Origin: Bacteroidetes bacterium 37-13
GTDB taxonomy: Bacteria; Bacteroidota; Bacteroidia; Chitinophagales; LD1
Length of the DNA stretch: 64,000 bases
Assembly (NCBI GenBank): GCA_001897535.1
Contig: MKTC01000040.1
Span: 204,601 to 268,600 of the forward strand
Reading direction: 5' to 3'
How positions within the stretch are numbered: position 1 is the stretch's first letter; each line of letters opens with the position of its first letter. Position numbers and translations under genes: made by a program. Under the pieces are notes generated by a model that was given only the letters and a program-made list of their open reading frames with translations, was not told the DNA's origin and did not search any database. Positions 28,071 through 37,533 of this stretch are shown here, one piece after another.

Positions 28071-28859
28071 ATGGCAAAGCGCAAGGTTAAAATTTGTGTA
28101 ATATCTGATGTGCATTTAGGCTTCGTGGGCTGTAAGGCAAAGGAACTCATGCGCTATTTAAAAAGTATCGACCCCGAAATTCTAATTCTAAATGGCGATT
28201 TTATTGATATATGGCAGTTTCGCTCGTATTATTTTCCTGCATCGCACTCCAGAATTTTACAGCGTATTTTTAAATATGTGAGCAGTGGAAAAATGGTATA
28301 TTACCTCACCGGAAATCACGATGAATTGTTGCGAAAATATAGCGGTTTACATCTCGGAAATTTTATTTTAGACGATAAACTTGTGCTGGAACTTGATGGA
28401 AAAAAGCACTGGTTTTTTCATGGCGATATTTTTGATGTTTCTATTCACGGCACAAAGTGGTTGGCAAAGTTAGGAAGCATTGGTTATGAACTTTTAATTT
28501 TGCTCAACAAACTGGTAAATTTTTTTCTGGAATTATTAGGAGGAAAGAAAACAACCTTTAGCCAAAAGATAAAACAGGCAACCAAAAGTGGTGTGAAAAA
28601 ATTGAATAATTATGAAGTTGCCGCAGCTGAAATTGCAGTAGATAATGGATACGATTTTGTGATAAACGGACACTCGCACCAGCCTGGTAAAAAGGTAATT
28701 AGAACAGATAGAGGTTCCATTACTTATGTAAATTCAGGCGATTGGGTTGAAAACTTAACTGCCTTGGAATATAACAATGGCGAATGGAAAGTGATATATT
28801 ACAAAGACTTAACTTTTGATGATAATTGGTTAGAAATAGAAGCAGGAGATTTACCGTGA
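28071..28859 (+). CDS. UDP-2,3-diacylglucosamine diphosphatase-like metallophosphoesterase
   Basis: The 262-residue calcineurin-like phosphoesterase has all metal-binding motifs: ICVISDVHLG, LILNGDFIDIW, YYLTGNHDE, WFFHGDIFD and FVINGHSHQPG. The wording matches the LpxH group (COG2908), which cleaves UDP-2,3-diacylglucosamine to lipid X in lipid A synthesis at the inner membrane. A substrate other than the lipid A intermediate cannot be excluded, since no lpx gene is adjacent. The ATG at 28071 is preferred over an upstream TTG. Its TGA overlaps the GTG start of the next gene. Confidence 0.8.
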   Translation: MAKRKVKICVISDVHLGFVGCKAKELMRYLKSIDPEILILNGDFIDIWQFRSYYFPASHSRILQRIFKYVSSGKMVYYLTGNHDELLRKYSGLHLGNFILDDKLVLELDGKKHWFFHGDIFDVSIHGTKWLAKLGSIGYELLILLNKLVNFFLELLGGKKTTFSQKIKQATKSGVKKLNNYEVAAAEIAVDNGYDFVINGHSHQPGKKVIRTDRGSITYVNSGDWVENLTALEYNNGEWKVIYYKDLTFDDNWLEIEAGDLP

Positions 28860-30334
28860 TTGAAAATTTAAAAACAAAATATAAACTCATTTTTTTTCTA
28901 TTGCTTTTGGCAGTAAGCCTTACTGCAATGGCACAGCCACATTTAGAAATTTCGGCACCAACAAAACTTACCGGTAAAGCTTCGCGCTTTAAAATTATTG
29001 GTAAGAATCAAGATGGATATGTTGTTCGGTTTTTTGGTTCAACCGATGTGTTGCAATCTTTTAGCAGCGATTTAAAATTGCTGGCAACGAGAACGATAGA
29101 TTTTAAAAATCAAATTGGGTTAATACAACATTTGCAGTTGAATAAAACAGGCGCTACGGCTTTTTATTTAAGTGGCGATAAAAAGGGAATTGCCTTAATT
29201 GCCCAACCGCTCAGCACGCGCTTTGTAGAAAATGGCAAAGCGGTAGCGATAGATAGTATTTTTGATAAGCCCGATTTTGCAAGTGTAAATTTGCGCGTTA
29301 AGCAATCGCTTAATCAGCAATATACGCTGTTTTATTACCCATATTTTAGAGGTGAAAAAATTGAGAGCATTTTATTTATGTGCGTAGATAGAGCGCTGCA
29401 TAAAGTTTATACTCGAAGATTAAAATTAGACCGCCCCGATTATGAAATTGAAACCGCAAGATTTGTAGTTGCAAATAATGGTTGCGCTTACGCAATATTT
29501 CTAAATTCTAAAGAAAAAGCAAACCATACACATGGAGAAAATTTTAGTGTTTACAAAATGGTGCCCGAAGTAGAAGATATTTACGAAACGCAAATAGCAA
29601 TAGACAAAAGCTTGTTTGGTAATTTCTATTTTGATGCAGATAATGTCAACAACAATGTGGTGCTATCAGGTCTTTTTGATGATGATAATATAACAAATGA
29701 ACCTGCCGCTTACGGCTTTTTCTTCACTTCTTTAAATGCAGATTCCGGTTCGCTGAATGCAGTAAAATATACCGCTTTCAATGCTGATTTTATGCAAGAG
29801 CTTACAGGTAGAGCTAATCAAGAGCCGAGGTTATTTACTTTTAATATAAGCAATGTGATATTGCGCAACGATGGTGGCGCGCTTATTGTTGCAGAATCGC
29901 TGGTGAAAGATTCGCGCGAAACAGTTTTTAATTCGCAGTTTTCACCAACCTTTAATTCTATTCAGCGCATAAATATTTATCAGTACAACGATATTATTGC
30001 GTTTAGTTTAAAACCCGATGGCACTGTAGATTGGCATGTTACAATGCGCAAAAAGCAAGCCAGCGAAGAAGATAACGGAATTTTCTCTTCGTTCTTAACC
30101 GTAAACGAACGCGATAAACTTCGGTTTTTATATTTAGATGAAATATCAACCGCGGCAAGTTTGCGCGAATATGTAATGAACAGTAGCGGGAAAGTTACCA
30201 ATAATAATTTGCTGTATCAAGAAAATATGGACGTGATGCTTTTACCAAAAGCGGGCAAGCAAGTTGCACCCGATGAGGTGGTGTTGCCAAGCTATCTGCG
30301 CAATCAGTTTAGAATTTTGAAAATTACATTTTAG
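28856..30334 (+). CDS. Secreted protein of unknown function
   Basis: The 492-residue protein starts with GTG at 28856, overlapping the preceding stop as GTGA. It has a signal peptide (LKTKYKLIFFLLLLAVSLTAMAQ) with a cleavage-like AMAQ end. The mature part is rich in beta strands and reads like a multi-bladed, propeller-type sequence (VVRFFGSTDVLQSFSSDL, VVANNGCAYAIFLNS, VVLSGLFDDDN). No catalytic motif or T9SS sorting domain is present. I do not recognise the family. Coupling to the LpxH-like gene suggests a shared transcript. Confidence 0.75.
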   Translation: MIENLKTKYKLIFFLLLLAVSLTAMAQPHLEISAPTKLTGKASRFKIIGKNQDGYVVRFFGSTDVLQSFSSDLKLLATRTIDFKNQIGLIQHLQLNKTGATAFYLSGDKKGIALIAQPLSTRFVENGKAVAIDSIFDKPDFASVNLRVKQSLNQQYTLFYYPYFRGEKIESILFMCVDRALHKVYTRRLKLDRPDYEIETARFVVANNGCAYAIFLNSKEKANHTHGENFSVYKMVPEVEDIYETQIAIDKSLFGNFYFDADNVNNNVVLSGLFDDDNITNEPAAYGFFFTSLNADSGSLNAVKYTAFNADFMQELTGRANQEPRLFTFNISNVILRNDGGALIVAESLVKDSRETVFNSQFSPTFNSIQRINIYQYNDIIAFSLKPDGTVDWHVTMRKKQASEEDNGIFSSFLTVNERDKLRFLYLDEISTAASLREYVMNSSGKVTNNNLLYQENMDVMLLPKAGKQVAPDEVVLPSYLRNQFRILKITF

Positions 30335-30397
30335 GTTTACACAAGGTGTTTATATTCAATTTAAATGTAGTTTAATAATGTAATTATTTCGCTGCTC

Positions 30398-31384
30398 GTG
30401 TATAGAATTTTCACACTCAATTCTCCGCTTAATTTGCTGTTTTATGCCATCGTTTTGCTTGCATTGCAAGTAGCATGGTGGGCACAGCCTATTGCGGAAA
30501 ATGTAGTAATTGAACACGCAGAGCCGCTTAGCAATTTGTTGTTTCCTAAATTGCAAACATTGCCAAATGCTAAGTCGGTATTGCAATCTTTGGGTTTGGT
30601 TTTGAGTTTAGTGATTGCCATTTTTTTGAATAATACTATCGCTTCAAATAAAATTTTAAACTCACGCAGTTACACCACCGGTATTTTCTTTATAATTTTT
30701 TTGAGTTTAGTACGGCACTTTGGAGTTTTATCTCCGGAACTTATTTCGGTGTATTTTTCACTTAGAATTATTCAAAAGGCATTGCGGATTGTGAAGGAAG
30801 AAAAGCCTTTCGGAAATATTTTTGATTTAGGTTGGATTAGCGCGCTATCTGTGCTTTTTTATTTTCCATCACTTTGGATGCTGTTCTTTTCATTCTTGAT
30901 TTTAGTAGTGTTTAGGCCGTTTTCACTAAAAGAATGGCTGATGGTTTTTATAGGATTTTTAGCGCCTTTCTTTTTCATTTTTACACTCTATTTTTGGTTC
31001 GATAAAACGCATGAATTGCTAATTGGCTTAACAAATTTACCGAATGTGCAAGCGCGTAGTTTTGAATTTTCACCGAGTGTTATTATTGCTGCTTTAGTTT
31101 TTGTTATTGCTTTTTTATTATCTGCAAGTGCATTGCCGCGCATTTTGTTTTCAAACGTAATTCAGGTGCGTAAATTTGTAAACCTTTTGCTCATTATGAT
31201 TGCATTGGTACTGCTGAGCTCATTTTTACAAGCAGAATTTACTGCGCTTCACTTTAGTGTATTGTGTTTGCCGCTAAGTATTTTGTGCGCTATGTATTTT
31301 CAATCGTTAAAAGGTGTTTTTCTTTCCGAACTTCTGTTTGGAATGTTAATTTTGAGTGCTGTAATTGTTCATTTTTTCAAATAA
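30398..31384 (+). CDS. Multipass membrane protein, DUF6427-like
   Basis: The 328-residue protein starts from GTG with MYRIFTLNSPLNLLFYAI and has about eight to ten hydrophobic helices. Short polar loops separate them, including a NTIASNKILNSR loop and a LGWISALSVLFYFPSLWMLFF pair of helices. It resembles the DUF6427 family of Bacteroidota, which has no assigned function. purQ starts 8 nt after its stop, so the two are probably co-transcribed, though no functional link is evident. Confidence 0.65.
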   Translation: MYRIFTLNSPLNLLFYAIVLLALQVAWWAQPIAENVVIEHAEPLSNLLFPKLQTLPNAKSVLQSLGLVLSLVIAIFLNNTIASNKILNSRSYTTGIFFIIFLSLVRHFGVLSPELISVYFSLRIIQKALRIVKEEKPFGNIFDLGWISALSVLFYFPSLWMLFFSFLILVVFRPFSLKEWLMVFIGFLAPFFFIFTLYFWFDKTHELLIGLTNLPNVQARSFEFSPSVIIAALVFVIAFLLSASALPRILFSNVIQVRKFVNLLLIMIALVLLSSFLQAEFTALHFSVLCLPLSILCAMYFQSLKGVFLSELLFGMLILSAVIVHFFK

Positions 31385-31391
31385 ATAAATC

Positions 31392-32096
31392 ATGAAATTT
31401 GGTGTAGTAGTTTTCCCTGGTTCCAATTGCGATAAAGATATGCTCCATGTATTGGGAAATGTAATGGGAGCGCAGGTTCGCGAAATTTTTCACAAAGAAA
31501 CTTCCATAGATGATTTTTCGGAAAAAGATTGTATAGTGCTACCGGGCGGTTTTAGCTATGGCGATTATTTGCGCACCGGAGCCATCGCGCGTTTTTCGCC
31601 AGTGATGAATGCAATTATTGAGTTTGCAAACGCAGGAGGAAAAGTGCTTGGCATTTGCAATGGTTTTCAGGTTTTGTGCGAAAGTCATTTGTTGCCCGGA
31701 GCTTTGCTTCGCAACAACAATATGCAATACATCTGCAAAAATGTTCATTTAAAAGTTGAAACAAACAACACGCAATTTACTGCGCTCACTCAAAAAGGAA
31801 GTGTGTTAGAAATTCCAATTGCGCATGGCGAAGGCAGATTTTACTGCGATGAAAAAACGCTGCAAGAGTTGTATGCAAACGACCAAGTTCTTTTTAAATA
31901 TTGCGATGCTACGGGTAATTATACTGAAGCTGCAAATCCAAATGGTTCAATAGATAATATTGCGGGAATTACGAACAAAACACGCAATGTGTTTGGCATG
32001 ATGCCGCATCCTGAACGCGCTTCGGAGTTGGCGATGAACAATACCGATGGCAGAATTTTATTCGAAAGTTTATTGGCTAAAGCAGCAGTTGTTTAG
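31392..32096 (+). CDS. purQ: Phosphoribosylformylglycinamidine synthase subunit PurQ
   Basis: The 234-residue class I glutamine amidotransferase reads [34 protein letters not shown] and [14 protein letters not shown] (catalytic Cys near residue 89). The His/Glu region [12 protein letters not shown] comes near the end. It feeds ammonia from glutamine to PurL in the fourth step of purine synthesis, in complex with PurS. purS lies 5.2 kb away on the other strand (37282) and purL is not in the window. Confidence 0.95.
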   Translation: MKFGVVVFPGSNCDKDMLHVLGNVMGAQVREIFHKETSIDDFSEKDCIVLPGGFSYGDYLRTGAIARFSPVMNAIIEFANAGGKVLGICNGFQVLCESHLLPGALLRNNNMQYICKNVHLKVETNNTQFTALTQKGSVLEIPIAHGEGRFYCDEKTLQELYANDQVLFKYCDATGNYTEAANPNGSIDNIAGITNKTRNVFGMMPHPERASELAMNNTDGRILFESLLAKAAVV

Positions 32097-32111
32097 CCTT
32101 TAATTTTTTAC

Positions 32112-32139
32112 GCGCAGCATTGCAGCGCTTTATTTTTTT
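32112..32139 (+). terminator. Probable terminator after purQ
   Basis: GCGC-A-GC and GC-A-GCGC arms (one A-A mismatch) enclose a three-base loop and are followed by TTTATTTTTTT. Confidence 0.5.
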
Positions 32140-32165
32140 ATTAAAACATTTTTAAGTATCAAACT

Positions 32166-33362
32166 ATGAAAGCTGTTTTTGTTGTTGAAGCATTGCGCAC
32201 TCCAGTTGGTAAATTTGGCGGCACATTAAGCCATATTCGCCCCGATGATTTGGCGGCTTTTATACTTAAAAAAGTAGCTGCAAAAAATACTTGGCTCAAC
32301 TTAAATGAATTGGAAGAAGTAATTCTTGGCGCAGCCAACCAAAGTGGAGAAGATAACAGAAACGTAGCCAGAATGGCGGCTTTGTTGGCTGGTTTTCCGG
32401 TGAGTGTGAGTGGCGTAACTGTAAACCGTTTGTGCGCTTCGGGTTTGCAAGCAATAGCCGATGCTGCAAAGAATATTTCAACCAATAATGGCGAAATTTA
32501 TATGGCTGGCGGTGTGGAAAGCATGAGCCGCGCACCTTATGTTTTAAGCAAAGCAGAAACTTCATTTAGCAGAACACAGCAAATGTACGATACAGCTATT
32601 GGTTGGCGTTTTACCAACCCGGCTTTTGCAAAAGATATTACCTATAGTATGGGCGAAACTGCTGAAAATGTTGCCAAGAAGTGGAATATTTCAAGAGAGG
32701 CACAAGATACTTTTGCGCTTGCTTCGCAGCAGAAATACGAAACGGCTTTTATTACCGGAAAATTTACTGATGAAATTGAAGCAATAGAAGTAGAAGTGGA
32801 ACGCGGCAAAACTGTTCTGTTTGAAAAAGATGAGCATCCGCGCAAAACCACATTGGAAAGTTTAGCAAAGCTGAAACCTGCTTTTGTGAAAGATGGAACA
32901 GTTACTGCAGGAAACTCTTCGGGAATAAATGATGGCACTGCAGCGCTGCTTTTAGTAAGCGAAGATGTGGTGAAAACAAATAATCTAAAGCCTTTGGCGC
33001 GTGTAGTTTCAAGTGCGGCTGCTGGTGTAGAAGCCGCTTACATGGGAATTGGTCCAGTGCCGGCAACACAAAAAGCATTAAAACGCGCAGGAATCACGAT
33101 AAGCGATATTGGTTTAGCGGAATTAAATGAAGCATTTGCTTCACAATCACTTGCTTGCTTGCAAGAATTAGAATTGAATCCAAACATCGTAAATGTAAAC
33201 GGTGGTGCAATAGCAATCGGACATCCGCTGGGTTGCACCGGAGCACGAATTTCTGCAACACTTTTGCACGAAATGCAGCGTAGAGAAAATGTGCGTTATG
33301 GTTTGGCTACCATGTGCATTGGCGTAGGGCAAGGCATGGCTGTTATTTATGAAAAATGCTAA
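32166..33362 (+). CDS. Acetyl-CoA C-acyltransferase (thiolase)
   Basis: The 398-residue thiolase begins VFVVEALRTPVGKFGG and has the nucleophilic Cys in VNRLCASGLQAIAD (about residue 90). It continues with MAGGVESMSRAPY, AGNSSGINDGTAALLL, ELNEAFASQSLA and GGAIAIGHPLGCTGARI. The C-terminal CIGVGQGMAVIYE holds the second Cys. It could act in beta-oxidation (3-ketoacyl-CoA cleavage), in aromatic-acid degradation, or as an acetoacetyl-CoA synthase feeding the mevalonate route. The window gives no neighbour that would decide. Confidence 0.9.
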   Translation: MKAVFVVEALRTPVGKFGGTLSHIRPDDLAAFILKKVAAKNTWLNLNELEEVILGAANQSGEDNRNVARMAALLAGFPVSVSGVTVNRLCASGLQAIADAAKNISTNNGEIYMAGGVESMSRAPYVLSKAETSFSRTQQMYDTAIGWRFTNPAFAKDITYSMGETAENVAKKWNISREAQDTFALASQQKYETAFITGKFTDEIEAIEVEVERGKTVLFEKDEHPRKTTLESLAKLKPAFVKDGTVTAGNSSGINDGTAALLLVSEDVVKTNNLKPLARVVSSAAAGVEAAYMGIGPVPATQKALKRAGITISDIGLAELNEAFASQSLACLQELELNPNIVNVNGGAIAIGHPLGCTGARISATLLHEMQRRENVRYGLATMCIGVGQGMAVIYEKC

Positions 33363-33496
33363 ATGCAGGTCTTCGTTTTTCTATATTTCAACTACTTTTT
33401 TACATTTCGCAAAAATTTAATTTACGCCCATTCGTTGTTGCATAAGCTAAGTTTTTGAGTGTAAAATTTATGCCATTAAAAACACCATTTACGCGA

Positions 33497-34585
33497 ATGA
33501 AATATTTTCCTTTTGTGTTTGTATTTGCATTGCTGCTAAATGCTTGCAAGCAAACGCCAACAGTTCAGGTAAAGAAAAAAGCCATTGTAGAAGCCGTTTA
33601 TGCTTCGGGTTTTGTGATGCCTAAAAATGAGTATAAACTTTATGCCATTGGTGATGGTTATGTGGTTCAGCAATTTAAAAAAGCTGGTGATGAAATAAAG
33701 GTAGGAGAAGCGATTTATCAAATACAAAACGATAACCAAAGTGCTAAGTTAGATGCTGCCGGAAGTGCTTATCGTGTAGCACAGCAAAATTTGCAAAATA
33801 ATTCTCCTGTGTTGCAGGAATTGCAAAACAGTGTGGAGAGTGCAGCACTAAAATTTAGCAATGATTCTTTGGCTTATGTACGCTCTAAAAATATGTTCAC
33901 ACAAGGTGTAATTACCCAGAGTGAATTTGATAAAACGACACTTACTTTTAATGTTTCCAAGAATGATTTGCAGAGCGCAAAAGACCGCTTTCGCAAAACA
34001 AAAGACCAGCTTAATGTAGATGCAAAAAATGCTCAAAGTACTTTGCAAGCAGCTACAACCGATTTTAATAATTACAGTTTAAAAAGCATTATTAATGGAA
34101 AAGTGTTTGAAACCTACAAAGAACCCGGTGAGTTAGTAAAACGCAACGATTTAATCGCTTTGCTCGGTGATAAGACTGAAAAAATTTTGCAGCTTTCGGT
34201 AGATCAACAAGATATTGAAAAGGTAAAAGTAGGGCAGAAGGTGATGGTGAAAATTGACATTTCGGGCAATAAAGTTTATGAAGCTACAGTAGATAAAATA
34301 TACCCTACAATGAACCAAAACGAACAGAGTTTTCGTGTAGATGCAGTGTTTGAGAATGGCTTAGACATTGGTTTTATTCGCACTTCAGTAGAAGCAAATA
34401 TTGTGATTGCACAGAAAGAAAATGTGCTTGTGATTCCGCGTACCGGTTTAGTTAATGGTGATAAAGTTATTCTAAAAAATGGCAGCGAAAAGAAAGTAAT
34501 CACTGGCATTGGAAACCTTGAAGAGGTTGAAATTACAAGTGGTTTAAGCGAAAATGATGAATTGAAAATTATAGAATCGAAATGA
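33497..34585 (+). CDS. Periplasmic adaptor lipoprotein of an ABC export system (HlyD/MacA type)
   Basis: The 362-residue protein has a lipoprotein signal peptide (MKYFPFVFVFALLLNAC). A biotinyl-lipoyl-like half (LYAIGDGYVVQQFKKAGDEIKVGE) comes next, then a long alpha-hairpin of about 110 residues and the matching lipoyl half (IINGKVFETYKEPGELV). Beta-barrel and membrane-proximal domains follow. This is the order of MacA-like adaptors. The permease begins 4 nt before its stop and the ATPase follows, so a complete adaptor-permease-ATPase set is present. The exported compound is unknown. The ATG at 33497 is chosen because it gives a proper lipoprotein signal. Confidence 0.85.
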   Translation: MKYFPFVFVFALLLNACKQTPTVQVKKKAIVEAVYASGFVMPKNEYKLYAIGDGYVVQQFKKAGDEIKVGEAIYQIQNDNQSAKLDAAGSAYRVAQQNLQNNSPVLQELQNSVESAALKFSNDSLAYVRSKNMFTQGVITQSEFDKTTLTFNVSKNDLQSAKDRFRKTKDQLNVDAKNAQSTLQAATTDFNNYSLKSIINGKVFETYKEPGELVKRNDLIALLGDKTEKILQLSVDQQDIEKVKVGQKVMVKIDISGNKVYEATVDKIYPTMNQNEQSFRVDAVFENGLDIGFIRTSVEANIVIAQKENVLVIPRTGLVNGDKVILKNGSEKKVITGIGNLEEVEITSGLSENDELKIIESK

Positions 34586-35841
34586 TTAGCCGCGTAAATT
34601 TCAAGATTGCAAAAACACATCTGCTTGCTAAAAAAAAGCAAACATTAGTGGCAATGTTAGGCGTTACATTCGGCATTGGAATGTACATTTTGATGATAAG
34701 TTTTATGAGTGGTTTTAATGAATATTTATCAGATGCTATGCTTTCTGCCACGCCCGATGTTCATTTATATAACGATATTAAAACAGATTATTCGCACAGT
34801 ATTTTAAGTGATGTTTACGATACTTCAAAATACCTTTCGGTGGTGCATCACCCAAAGCCAAAAGATATTCAACCGAACATAAAAAATCCGTTGGCGATAG
34901 TAAATTCTCTAAAAAGCGATGAGCGTGTTTTGGCAGTTTCGCCACAGCTTACCACACAAATTTTTTACAATAGCGGTCCAGTTCAAATAAACGGCTCGCT
35001 GCAAGGTGTAAACATTATTGAAGATGCGAAACTTACTTCGCTGCGCACCAAAATTAAAACCGGAAAAATTGAGAGTTTACTCACCACCAGCAACGGTATT
35101 TTAATGGGACACGGCTTATCTAAAAAGCTAAATGTAAAAGTAGGCGATGCTGTAAATCTTGCTACACCAAAAGGAAATTCTATGCGCTTTCGAGTGGTGG
35201 GCACATTTCAGTTTGGCGTTGGTTCTATTGATAATATTCGCAGCTATGTGAACCTTGCAAGTGTGCAGCAGTTGATGGGAAAAAATAGCCAATTCATAAC
35301 CGATATAAACATAAAGTTAAAGAACAATGCGCAGTCTGCTGCAATGGCGAAAGAACTTAAAAACAGATACCATTACGTGAGCGAAGATTGGAAAACGGCA
35401 AACGCTTCGGCAATGGTGGGTATTACCGTTCGCGATGTGATGACGATTGTAGTGAGCTTTACACTTTTAGTGGTTGCAGGTTTCGGTATTTACAACATTA
35501 TGAACATGACCATTCAAAACAAGCTAAAAGATATTGCCATACTTAAAGCACAAGGGTTTAGTGCGCAAGATGTGCGTCAAATATTTTTGTTGCAGTCAAT
35601 TACCATTGGCGTGCTTGGCGCTTTATTTGGCATGGTGCTTGGTTACATAATGAGCTATGGCGTTTACAGTTTGCCTTTTCCTTCAAACGAAATGATTAGC
35701 ATCACGCGCTTTCCGGTTACTTTCCATTGGTATCATTATGTTTTTGGTTTGGTATTTGGCATTATCACTACTTTTTTTGCAGGCTTTTTTCCAAGTATTA
35801 AAGCAGGAAAAATTGATCCGGTTGAAATTTTAAGAGGCTGA
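34582..35841 (+). CDS. ABC transporter permease, FtsX/MacB type
   Basis: The 419-residue protein has an N-terminal helix (LVAMLGVTFGIGMYILMISFMSGF), a ~230-residue periplasmic domain and three C-terminal helices with the FtsX signature (KDIAILKAQGFSAQDVRQIFLLQ). It ends FPSIKAGKIDPVEILRG, the usual MacB/LolC-type tail. It is translationally coupled to the adaptor (ATGA) and 24 nt before the ATPase gene. It should transduce ATP-driven movement to the periplasm, as in mechanotransmission exporters. Unlike MacB, the ATPase is a separate protein. Confidence 0.88.
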   Translation: MISRVNFKIAKTHLLAKKKQTLVAMLGVTFGIGMYILMISFMSGFNEYLSDAMLSATPDVHLYNDIKTDYSHSILSDVYDTSKYLSVVHHPKPKDIQPNIKNPLAIVNSLKSDERVLAVSPQLTTQIFYNSGPVQINGSLQGVNIIEDAKLTSLRTKIKTGKIESLLTTSNGILMGHGLSKKLNVKVGDAVNLATPKGNSMRFRVVGTFQFGVGSIDNIRSYVNLASVQQLMGKNSQFITDINIKLKNNAQSAAMAKELKNRYHYVSEDWKTANASAMVGITVRDVMTIVVSFTLLVVAGFGIYNIMNMTIQNKLKDIAILKAQGFSAQDVRQIFLLQSITIGVLGALFGMVLGYIMSYGVYSLPFPSNEMISITRFPVTFHWYHYVFGLVFGIITTFFAGFFPSIKAGKIDPVEILRG

Positions 35842-35865
35842 TTTTTACTATAAAATTAAGCAAGC

Positions 35866-36555
35866 ATGAATGAAATTCTTTCAGTACGAAATTTGAATAA
35901 GCACTTCACAGAGCCGGAAGATTTTCATGTATTGAAAAACATAAATTTTAGTATTCAGAAAGGCGAGTTTGTGAGTGTGGTTGGCAAAAGCGGCTGTGGA
36001 AAATCTACCTTACTCTATTTGCTTTCTACTTTAGATACCAATTACACTGGCGAAATATTTATTGGTGGCGAAAAAGTTTCGGGCATGAAACATAAAGCAC
36101 TTGCGGCTTTTCGCAACGAGCATATTGGTTTTGTGTTTCAATTTCACTTTTTGTTGCCCGAATTTTCTGCTCTGGAAAACGTGATGATTCCTGCACAGAA
36201 AGCAGGGAAATTTCCATTGAGCGAAATTAAAGACCGCGCTTACGAAAAGCTAAAACTACTCGATATGCACGAACACGCGCACAAGCTTTCTTCGCGTTTA
36301 AGTGGCGGACAGGCGCAGCGCGTAGCCATTGCGCGAGCACTCATCAATGAGCCTTCAATAATTATGGGCGATGAACCAACCGGCAACTTAGATTCTGCCA
36401 ATACGCAAACGGTTTTTCAAATTCTAAAAGATCTTTCAAGCAGCGGAAAACAAACCATTATCACCGTAACACACGATAGCGAATTTGCCGCTAACTGTGA
36501 CCGTATTATCGAAATGAAAGATGGTGAAATAATTGGTGATGAAAAAATGAGATGA
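35866..36555 (+). CDS. ABC transporter ATP-binding protein (LolD/MacB-type)
   Basis: The 229-residue protein has Walker [18 protein letters not shown] (about residue 38) and the Q-loop [18 protein letters not shown]. The signature [15 protein letters not shown] follows, then Walker [14 protein letters not shown] and the His switch TVTHDSEFA. The family serves FtsX-type permeases such as the one just upstream, completing an adaptor-permease-ATPase exporter. It ends 3 nt from the convergent rsmI stop. Confidence 0.92.
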   Translation: MNEILSVRNLNKHFTEPEDFHVLKNINFSIQKGEFVSVVGKSGCGKSTLLYLLSTLDTNYTGEIFIGGEKVSGMKHKALAAFRNEHIGFVFQFHFLLPEFSALENVMIPAQKAGKFPLSEIKDRAYEKLKLLDMHEHAHKLSSRLSGGQAQRVAIARALINEPSIIMGDEPTGNLDSANTQTVFQILKDLSSSGKQTIITVTHDSEFAANCDRIIEMKDGEIIGDEKMR

Positions 36556-36558
36556 AAT

Positions 36559-37245
36559 TTATTCTACTTCCTTTCCACCAATCACTATCACAAATTCGCC
36601 TCTTGGTTCGTTGGTGGTAAAATGCTGCAAAACTTCGGCTGCGGTGCCGCGTATGGTTTCTTCAAATTTTTTGCTCAATTCTCGGCTGGCGCTCACTTTG
36701 CGTTCTGGTGATGCAAATTTGTTTAGTGCTTCTAAGAACTTCACCACGCGATATGGAGATTCGTAAATAATAACGGTTCTGCTTTCTTCTGCAATTTTTT
36801 TTATAGCTGTTTCTCTACCTTTTTTATGTGGTAAAAAACCCATAAACACAAACTCATCAGCCGGTAAGCCGGAAACTACCAACGCGGGCACAAAAGCCGT
36901 AGCTCCGGGCAAGCATTCCACAGCAATGCCTTCTTGCAAGCAACTCCGCACCAGTAAAAAACCAGGATCGGAAATGGCAGGAGTACCGCAATCGCTCACC
37001 AATGCAATTTTTTGTCCGGCACGCAATCTATCAATCACGTTCATTACCGTTTTGTGCTCGTTAAAAGCATGATGCGCGTGCATCGGTTTTTGTATGTTGT
37101 AATGCGCAAGCAATTTGTGTGTTTGGCGCGTATCTTCAGCTAAAATTAAATCGGCATCTTTCAACACGTTTAATGCGCGAAGTGTAATATCTTCCAAATT
37201 GCCAATGGGCGTAGGAACAACTACAAGGCAAGGCGCAGTACTCAT
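36559..37245 (-). CDS. rsmI: 16S rRNA 2'-O-ribose C1402 methyltransferase
   Basis: The 228-residue SAM enzyme of the tetrapyrrole-methylase fold begins CLVVVPTPIGNLEDITLRAL. It contains LILAEDTRQTHKLL, FNEHKTVMNVI, IALVSDCGTPAISDPGFLLV and CLPGATAFVPALVVSGLP. FMGFLPHKKGRE and VIIYESPYRVVKFL follow. It methylates the ribose of C1402 in the ribosomal P site together with RsmH. It is slightly shorter than many RsmI proteins because the C-terminal extension is absent. It starts 36 nt downstream of purS, in one minus-strand run. Confidence 0.95.
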   Translation of the reverse strand: MSTAPCLVVVPTPIGNLEDITLRALNVLKDADLILAEDTRQTHKLLAHYNIQKPMHAHHAFNEHKTVMNVIDRLRAGQKIALVSDCGTPAISDPGFLLVRSCLQEGIAVECLPGATAFVPALVVSGLPADEFVFMGFLPHKKGRETAIKKIAEESRTVIIYESPYRVVKFLEALNKFASPERKVSASRELSKKFEETIRGTAAEVLQHFTTNEPRGEFVIVIGGKEVE

Positions 37246-37281
37246 GGTAAACTGAAAAATTAAATTTTACCGTAGGCGGTT

Positions 37282-37533
37282 TTATTCTGAAAAAAGCTCG
37301 AAAGTGTAGCTTTCCATAATTGGATTTGCCAATAACTTTTTACATGCTTCTTCAATTTTTTGTTTTGCTTCTGCTTCGCTTGCAGCAGAAAGTTTTATAG
37401 TAAGGTGTTTGCCAATGCGCACATCGGCAACATCACTAAAATTCATTTTGTGTAAGCCTGCTGCCACAGCTTTGCCTTGCGGGTCTAATAATTCTTTGTG
37501 TGGCATTACGTTAATTTCTGCTCTAAAATTCAT
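37282..37533 (-). CDS. purS: Phosphoribosylformylglycinamidine synthase subunit PurS
   Basis: The 83-residue protein has the PurS layout: FRAEINVMPHKELLDPQGKA, then DVADVRIGKHLTIKL, and the end KLLANPIMESYTFEL. PurS bridges PurL and PurQ and helps ammonia transfer in purine synthesis. Its start overlaps the pssA stop by 4 nt. Its partner purQ is on the other strand at 31392. Confidence 0.92.
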   Translation of the reverse strand: MNFRAEINVMPHKELLDPQGKAVAAGLHKMNFSDVADVRIGKHLTIKLSAASEAEAKQKIEEACKKLLANPIMESYTFELFSE

